A DNA stretch of 27,468 nucleotides from Sysuimicrobium calidum. GTDB lineage: Bacteria; Sysuimicrobiota; Sysuimicrobiia; Sysuimicrobiales; Sysuimicrobiaceae. The notes below the pieces were generated by a model, which was given only the letters and a program-made list of their open reading frames with translations, was not told the DNA's origin and ran no database searches. Shown piece by piece: positions 23,186 to 27,468 of the stretch. Positions within the stretch are counted from its first letter, which is position 1. Every line of letters starts with the position of its first letter. Position numbers and translations under genes: made by a program. Location of the stretch: contig JAVKHN010000025.1 in the NCBI GenBank assembly GCA_031459935.1, positions 1 to 27,468 of the forward strand. The letters are read 5' to 3'.

Positions 23186-24520
23186 ATGAGCAGGCGGTAC
23201 CACATCATCACATACGGCTGCCAGATGAACGTCCGGGACTCGGAGACCATGGCGGGGCTGCTGGAGCAGATGGGGTACGCCCCCGCGGCGCGGCCTGAGG
23301 AGGCGGACGTGATCCTGGTGAACACCTGCACCGTCCGGGAGAGCGCGGACGAGCGGGCGTACGGACGGTTGGGGGAGCTCCGAAGGCTCAAGCAGCGGCG
23401 GCCCGGCCTGATCCTAGGCGTAGCAGGGTGTCTGGTGCAGAAAGACCGGGAGGAGGTGCTGCGCCGGGCTCCCCACGTGGACCTGGTGTTCGGCGTGCAC
23501 AACCTGCACCGGCTCCCGGAGCTTCTGCGCCAGGCCCAGGAGGGGTGCCAGCCCGTCTGCGAGATATGGGACCGGTTCCCCAAGGACGAGCCCCTTCCAG
23601 TCCTCCCGGCGGTGCGGTCGGGGGGGATCCGGGCCTTCGTAAACATCATCCACGGCTGCAACAAGTTCTGCACCTTCTGCGTCGTGCCCTTCGTGCGGGG
23701 GCGGGAGCGCAGCGTGCCCCCGGAGGTGGTGCTCCGGGAGATCGAGCAGCTGGCAGAGCAGGGGTACAAGGAGATCACCCTCCTAGGCCAGAACGTGGAC
23801 TCCTACGGCCACGACCTCCGGCCCCGCACGGATCTCGCGGACCTCCTGCGCCTCATCCACGACATCCCGGGCATCGAACGCGTCCGGTTCACCACCAGCC
23901 ACCCTCGGGACATGACGGAGAAGCTCATCCGCACCGTGGCAGAACTTCCCAAGGTGTGCGAGCACTTCCATCTTCCGGTTCAGTCCGGGGACGACGAGGT
24001 CCTCCGTCGCATGCACCGCACCTACACGGTGGCGGACTACCTGCGCATCGTGGACCGCATCCGCTCGTACATGCCGGAAGCGAGCATCACCACGGATCTC
24101 ATCGTGGGCTTTCCGGGCGAAAGCGAAGAGCAGTTCGAGAACACCCTGAGGCTGGTGGAGACTGTGCAGTTCGACGCCTGCAACACCGCCATGTACTCCC
24201 CTCGGCCTGGAACCAAGGCCGCGGGCTTCCCGGATCAGGTGGACGAACAGACCAAGCACCGGCGCCTGCAGGTTTTGAACCGGCTTGCAGAACGCGTGGC
24301 GTACGCCCGCAACCGTCAGTTGTTGGGAAGCATGCAGGAGGTCCTGGTGGAGGAGCCAGGAAAGCACGGCGGGGTGGTGGGCCGTACCCGCACCAACAAG
24401 GTGGTGATCCTGGACGGAACCCGCGATCTCCTAGGCCGGACGGTGACCGTGCGCATCACGGAGGCGGGATCCTGGGTCCTGCGGGGGGAGCGGATCGCGC
24501 AGCCCGTACCCATGGGGTGA
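23186..24520 (+). CDS. miaB: tRNA-2-methylthio-N6-dimethylallyladenosine synthase (MiaB)
   Basis: This 444-residue radical-SAM methylthiotransferase adds a methylthio group to isopentenyl-adenosine 37 of tRNAs. The N-terminal domain binds one iron-sulphur cluster through Cys12, Cys48 and Cys82. The radical SAM cluster motif CNKFCTFC (Cys158, 162 and 165) follows IRAFVNIIHG. MiaB-specific stretches are YGCQMNVRDSE, LGQNVDSYG and HLPVQSGDDEVLRRMHR, and a C-terminal TRAM domain holds GRTRTNKVV. The ATG is preceded by GAGGAGGAG. In many Firmicutes miaB lies upstream of mutS-mutL on the same strand; here it is next to mutL but convergent with it, 20 bases apart. Confidence 0.97.
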   Translation: MSRRYHIITYGCQMNVRDSETMAGLLEQMGYAPAARPEEADVILVNTCTVRESADERAYGRLGELRRLKQRRPGLILGVAGCLVQKDREEVLRRAPHVDLVFGVHNLHRLPELLRQAQEGCQPVCEIWDRFPKDEPLPVLPAVRSGGIRAFVNIIHGCNKFCTFCVVPFVRGRERSVPPEVVLREIEQLAEQGYKEITLLGQNVDSYGHDLRPRTDLADLLRLIHDIPGIERVRFTTSHPRDMTEKLIRTVAELPKVCEHFHLPVQSGDDEVLRRMHRTYTVADYLRIVDRIRSYMPEASITTDLIVGFPGESEEQFENTLRLVETVQFDACNTAMYSPRPGTKAAGFPDQVDEQTKHRRLQVLNRLAERVAYARNRQLLGSMQEVLVEEPGKHGGVVGRTRTNKVVILDGTRDLLGRTVTVRITEAGSWVLRGERIAQPVPMG

Positions 24521-24540
24521 GGGAGACGGCGGGCCGGACA

Positions 24541-26217
24541 CTAGCGGCGTAGAAACCAGCTCTCCAGCCGTTCCCGGGGCAGTACCACCAGGGTTGGCCG
24601 GCCGTGGAAGCAGGTGTAGGGATCCCGGCACCGTAGGAGATCTGCCATCAGGGCCTCCATCTCCGCGTGGGTGAGTTCGTCCCCGGCCCGCACCGCGGTG
24701 TGACAGGCCACCGTGATCCGCATCCGGTCTATGACGTCTTCCATGGAGCGGATCCGGGGACCGTTCAGGAGATCCCGAAGACAGGCGCGGAGGAGGTCTG
24801 TGGCGGCATTCCGGACGACCGCGGGGACGGCCCGCAGGAGATAGGTGTTCCCGCCGAAGGGCTCCAGGAGAAATCCCGCTTCCCGGAGCGCATCAGAGAG
24901 CTCCTCTGCGAGCTGCGCCTCCGCGGCGCTGAGCTCCACGGAGGCCGGGACCGTCAGGGTCTGCATGGCCCCTGGCGACCGGGTTCGGTCGTGCAGCGCC
25001 TCGTACAGGACCCGCTCGTGGGCCGCGTGCTGGTCAATCAGGACCAAGCCTTCACCGGACTCCGCCACGATATACGTCCGCAGCGCTTGGCCCAGGATCC
25101 GGAGAGGAGAGGGCACCCGTGGCCGGGCCGGCTGTGCTGTGGGCCAGCTCCCCGCAGGCTCGCGTACAAGCAAATTCTCCTGCCGACCCTCTGTCCCCGG
25201 GAAAGCCCCGGGGGGAGGGCCTCCGGGGATGCGCCCAAGGGGACGGGACCGGTAGGCCTCCCGCACCGCGGCCTCCACAGCCCGGTAGACCCGGTCCTCC
25301 TGGGCGAGCCGCACCTCCAGCTTGCGGGGGTGCACGTTGGGGTCCACGGCCACAGGAGGGAGGAGGAGCAACACCGCGCAGACCGGGTAGTGCCCCGTGG
25401 GGATGAGGGTGTGAGCACCCTGATCCACCGCCCGGGCCAGCAGGGGGCTGTGCACGGGCCGGCGGTTCACATAGAAGTACTGTCCCGTGCGGCTGCGGCG
25501 TGCCAGCTCCGGGGCCCCCACGAATCCGGTCACCCGTACCTCCCGGGGAAACTCCGGAATGGGGAGGAGCTGGTCTGGCCGTACCCGGAACACCCGTGCG
25601 GCCCGATCTAGCGCATCCGAAGCCGGGCACCACAGGATCTCCTCCCCGTCTCGGATCACCCGGAAGGCCACCTCCGGATACGCCAGGGCGAGCCGCTCCA
25701 CCACCTCCACGCACAAGGCAGCCTCGCGGGCAATGGATCGCAGGAAGTTCCGGCGGACCGGGGTGTTGTAGAACAGGTGGCGTACGGTGACCACGGTTCC
25801 CCGGCCTGAACCCACTTCCTCCACGCTCGTGACCGTACCGCCCTCCGTCCGCACGCGGGTGCCCCGGTTTCCATCGGAGGTCACGAGCTCCAGGTAGGAC
25901 ACCGCGGCGATGCTGGGGAGGGCCTCTCCCCGAAAGCCCAGGGTGGCGATGCGGTGCAGGTCGTCAGGGGAGAGGATCTTGCTGGTGGCGAACCGACGCA
26001 GGCTAGCTACTGCATCCTGTGGATCCATCCCTTCCCCGTCGTCCGTCACCCGGATGAGCCGTAGCCCGCCCTCCTCGATCTCCACGGTGATGGTCCGAGC
26101 GCCTGCGTCCAGGGCATTCTCCACCAGTTCCTTCACCGCGGAGGCGGGACGCTCCACCACCTCGCCCGCCGCGATGCGGTCCGCAAGCCACGGCTCAAGG
26201 ACCCGGATCTTCCCCAT
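24541..26217 (-). CDS. mutL: DNA mismatch repair protein MutL
   Basis: This 558-residue mismatch-repair ATPase/endonuclease couples MutS recognition to strand incision. The GHKL ATPase motifs are present: ELVENALDAGA (30-40), DDGEGM (59-64) and TLGFRGEALPSI (92-103). After a Pro-rich linker (about 325-370) the C-terminal domain has the endonuclease motif DQHAAHERVLYE (395-406), plus ACHTAVR (504-510) and CFHGRP (536-541). The endonuclease-active form fits a bacterium without MutH. ATG 26217 fits the family N-terminus MGKIRVLEPWLADRIAAGEV; the open frame upstream is antisense phase noise. It overlaps the end of mutS by 23 bases with no separate ribosome-binding site, so translation is coupled. 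Confidence 0.96.
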   Translation of the reverse strand: MGKIRVLEPWLADRIAAGEVVERPASAVKELVENALDAGARTITVEIEEGGLRLIRVTDDGEGMDPQDAVASLRRFATSKILSPDDLHRIATLGFRGEALPSIAAVSYLELVTSDGNRGTRVRTEGGTVTSVEEVGSGRGTVVTVRHLFYNTPVRRNFLRSIAREAALCVEVVERLALAYPEVAFRVIRDGEEILWCPASDALDRAARVFRVRPDQLLPIPEFPREVRVTGFVGAPELARRSRTGQYFYVNRRPVHSPLLARAVDQGAHTLIPTGHYPVCAVLLLLPPVAVDPNVHPRKLEVRLAQEDRVYRAVEAAVREAYRSRPLGRIPGGPPPGAFPGTEGRQENLLVREPAGSWPTAQPARPRVPSPLRILGQALRTYIVAESGEGLVLIDQHAAHERVLYEALHDRTRSPGAMQTLTVPASVELSAAEAQLAEELSDALREAGFLLEPFGGNTYLLRAVPAVVRNAATDLLRACLRDLLNGPRIRSMEDVIDRMRITVACHTAVRAGDELTHAEMEALMADLLRCRDPYTCFHGRPTLVVLPRERLESWFLRR

Positions 26218-27468
26218 GGAAGATGGAGGCCTGCCTGGCGATGGTGCGGCGCCGGGGCCGCGGGCGGGGGCCCCCCGCCGCACCGTCCCGGTCCGTGGGG
26301 ATCCGGTCCGTTTCCGGAGGAAGGGGTTCGAGGGCGAGGCTCGTCTGGATCGCCTCCATCCGCCGCTCCAGGCCTGGCGAGATGCTCTTCCGCCCCCCGG
26401 CACCTTCCAGGCGGGCCAGGATCTCCTCCGCCCGGGCCACCACCTCCTGCGGGAGCCCCGCCAGCCGCGCCACGTGGATGCCGTAGGAGCGGTCCGAAGC
26501 CCCTTCCGCCACCCGGTGGAGGAACACGATGCGATCCCGTTCCTCCCGCACCATCACGTTCAGGTTAAACACTCCGGGAAGCCGCTCCGCGAGCTCCGTG
26601 AGCTCGTGATAGTGGGTGGCGAACAGCACCCGGGCCTTCTGTCGTTTCCACAGGTATTCCACCACCGCCCACGCGATGCTGAGCCCGTCGTAGGTGGCGG
26701 TGCCGCGGCCCACCTCGTCCAGCAGCACCAGACTGTGGGAGGTGGCATTGTGCAGGAGATTCGCTACCTCCTGCATCTCCACCAGGAACGTGCTGCGGCC
26801 CGAGGCGATGTCGTCCGCGGTCCCGATGCGGGTGAAGATCCGGTCCACCACTCCCACCCGGGCATATTCGGCGGGCACGAAGCTGCCCATCTGGGCCAGG
26901 ATCACGGTGAGGGCCACTTGGCGCAGGTAGGTGGATTTCCCTGCGAAGTTGGGACCCGTGACGATGGCGATCCGCCGGTGTGCGTCCATCCGGAGGTCAT
27001 TGGGCACGAACCGCTCCTCCCGCAGCGTACGCTCCACGATGGGGTGTCGACCCGCCCGGATCTCCAGAACCGGTTCTGGCACCACCTCAGGCCGGGTGTA
27101 GCCGTAGAGATCCGCCACCTCCGCAAAGGTGGCGAGCACATCGAGGGTGGCCATGGCCCGGGCGGTCCGCAGGAGGGTAGGACCGTGCCGGGCCACCATC
27201 TCCCGCAGCGCGCAGAAGAGCTCCTGCTCCCGCTCCGCCATCCGCTCCTGGGCGTTCAGGATCAGGGCCTCCCGCTCCTTCATCTCCGGGGTCACGTACC
27301 GCTCCGCGCCCACCAGGGTCTGCCGTCGCTCGTAGTGGGGAGGAATCCGGTCCCGGTGTGCCCGGCTCACCTCGATGTAGTACCCGAACACCTTGTTGTA
27401 ACCCACCTTCAGGGACTTGATTCCCGTGCGTTCCCGCTCCCGGCTCTCCAGGTTGCGGATCCAATCCT
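26195..27468 (-). CDS. mutS: DNA mismatch repair protein MutS, C-terminal part (runs off right edge)
   Basis: The frame is open from the window edge. It begins in the core/clamp region with IKSLKVGYNKVFGYYIEV and continues through YVTPEMKEREALILNAQERM. The ABC-type ATPase follows: Walker A GPNFAGKST, SGRSTFLVEMQEVANLLHNAT, Walker B LVLLDEVGRGT, and the FATHYHELTEL switch. The C-terminal helix-turn-helix (VARLAGLPQEVVARAEEIL) and a Pro/Arg-rich tail end the protein. MutS recognises mismatches and recruits MutL, encoded immediately downstream with a 23-base overlap. The N-terminal mismatch-binding domain lies outside the window. It should not be read as starting at an internal GTG near 27406. 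Confidence 0.97.
   Translation of the reverse strand, partial: DWIRNLESRERERTGIKSLKVGYNKVFGYYIEVSRAHRDRIPPHYERRQTLVGAERYVTPEMKEREALILNAQERMAEREQELFCALREMVARHGPTLLRTARAMATLDVLATFAEVADLYGYTRPEVVPEPVLEIRAGRHPIVERTLREERFVPNDLRMDAHRRIAIVTGPNFAGKSTYLRQVALTVILAQMGSFVPAEYARVGVVDRIFTRIGTADDIASGRSTFLVEMQEVANLLHNATSHSLVLLDEVGRGTATYDGLSIAWAVVEYLWKRQKARVLFATHYHELTELAERLPGVFNLNVMVREERDRIVFLHRVAEGASDRSYGIHVARLAGLPQEVVARAEEILARLEGAGGRKSISPGLERRMEAIQTSLALEPLPPETDRIPTDRDGAAGGPRPRPRRRTIARQASIFHGEDPGP

Noticed and set aside
27087..27464. Alternative minus-strand frame overlapping mutS at the right edge
   Set aside because: The mutS frame is open to the edge and carries conserved MutS motifs; the alternative frame is out of phase noise.

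Overview
The window is about 27.5 kb of gene-dense, GC-rich bacterial chromosome. Short or overlapping gene junctions and frequent GTG starts suggest a high-GC lineage. A short LptD/OstA-like outer-membrane protein and an LpxB-like glycosyltransferase point to a diderm cell envelope. The mix of large sugar and peptide ABC-transport loci with a MutS/MutL/MiaB neighbourhood would fit a thermophile-type lineage such as Armatimonadota or a relative, but taxonomy is inference only. I saw no rRNA, tRNA, CRISPR, insertion sequence or phage gene.

Region 1 (1-5620) is the cell-envelope block. A leaderless-looking LpxB-like gene runs off the left edge on the minus strand. On the plus strand, diverging from it, are an LptD-like barrel protein, a phosphomanno/phosphoglucomutase, a DUF2993-type exported protein, RmlC and RmlD (dTDP-rhamnose synthesis). 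The last five genes are tightly packed and probably co-transcribed. An exact 22-bp tandem duplication lies across the rmlD stop codon.

Region 2 (5762-8405, plus strand) holds an orphan family-5 (peptide/nickel type) solute-binding protein and a zinc-dependent alcohol dehydrogenase.

Region 3 (8417-23067, minus strand) is the most notable part: fourteen consecutive co-directional genes. In transcription order they are a LacI-family regulator, a divergent class I phosphomannose-isomerase-like protein, a CUT1 sugar transporter (binding protein plus two permeases, no ATPase), a PfkB kinase, a divergent xylose-isomerase-like protein, a xylulokinase, and two successive ribose/fructose-type (CUT2) transporters. 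Each CUT2 set has the order permease, binding protein, single-domain ATPase. Most junctions overlap or are a few bases long. A LacI-type palindromic operator sits just before lacI, so one self-regulated repressor may govern the whole locus. A strong GC hairpin follows the last binding-protein gene and may raise its mRNA level over that of the ATPase behind it. Together the genes suggest import, isomerisation and phosphorylation of one or more pentoses or hexoses; the sugar cannot be read from the sequence.

Region 4 (23186-27468) has miaB on the plus strand, divergent from lacI, and the mutS-mutL pair on the minus strand convergent with miaB. mutS runs off the right edge.

Many long open frames in this GC-rich DNA are antisense or out-of-frame shadows and were left out. 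Where a frame opened far upstream of the real gene, starts were chosen by ribosome-binding site, family N-terminus and gene junction.
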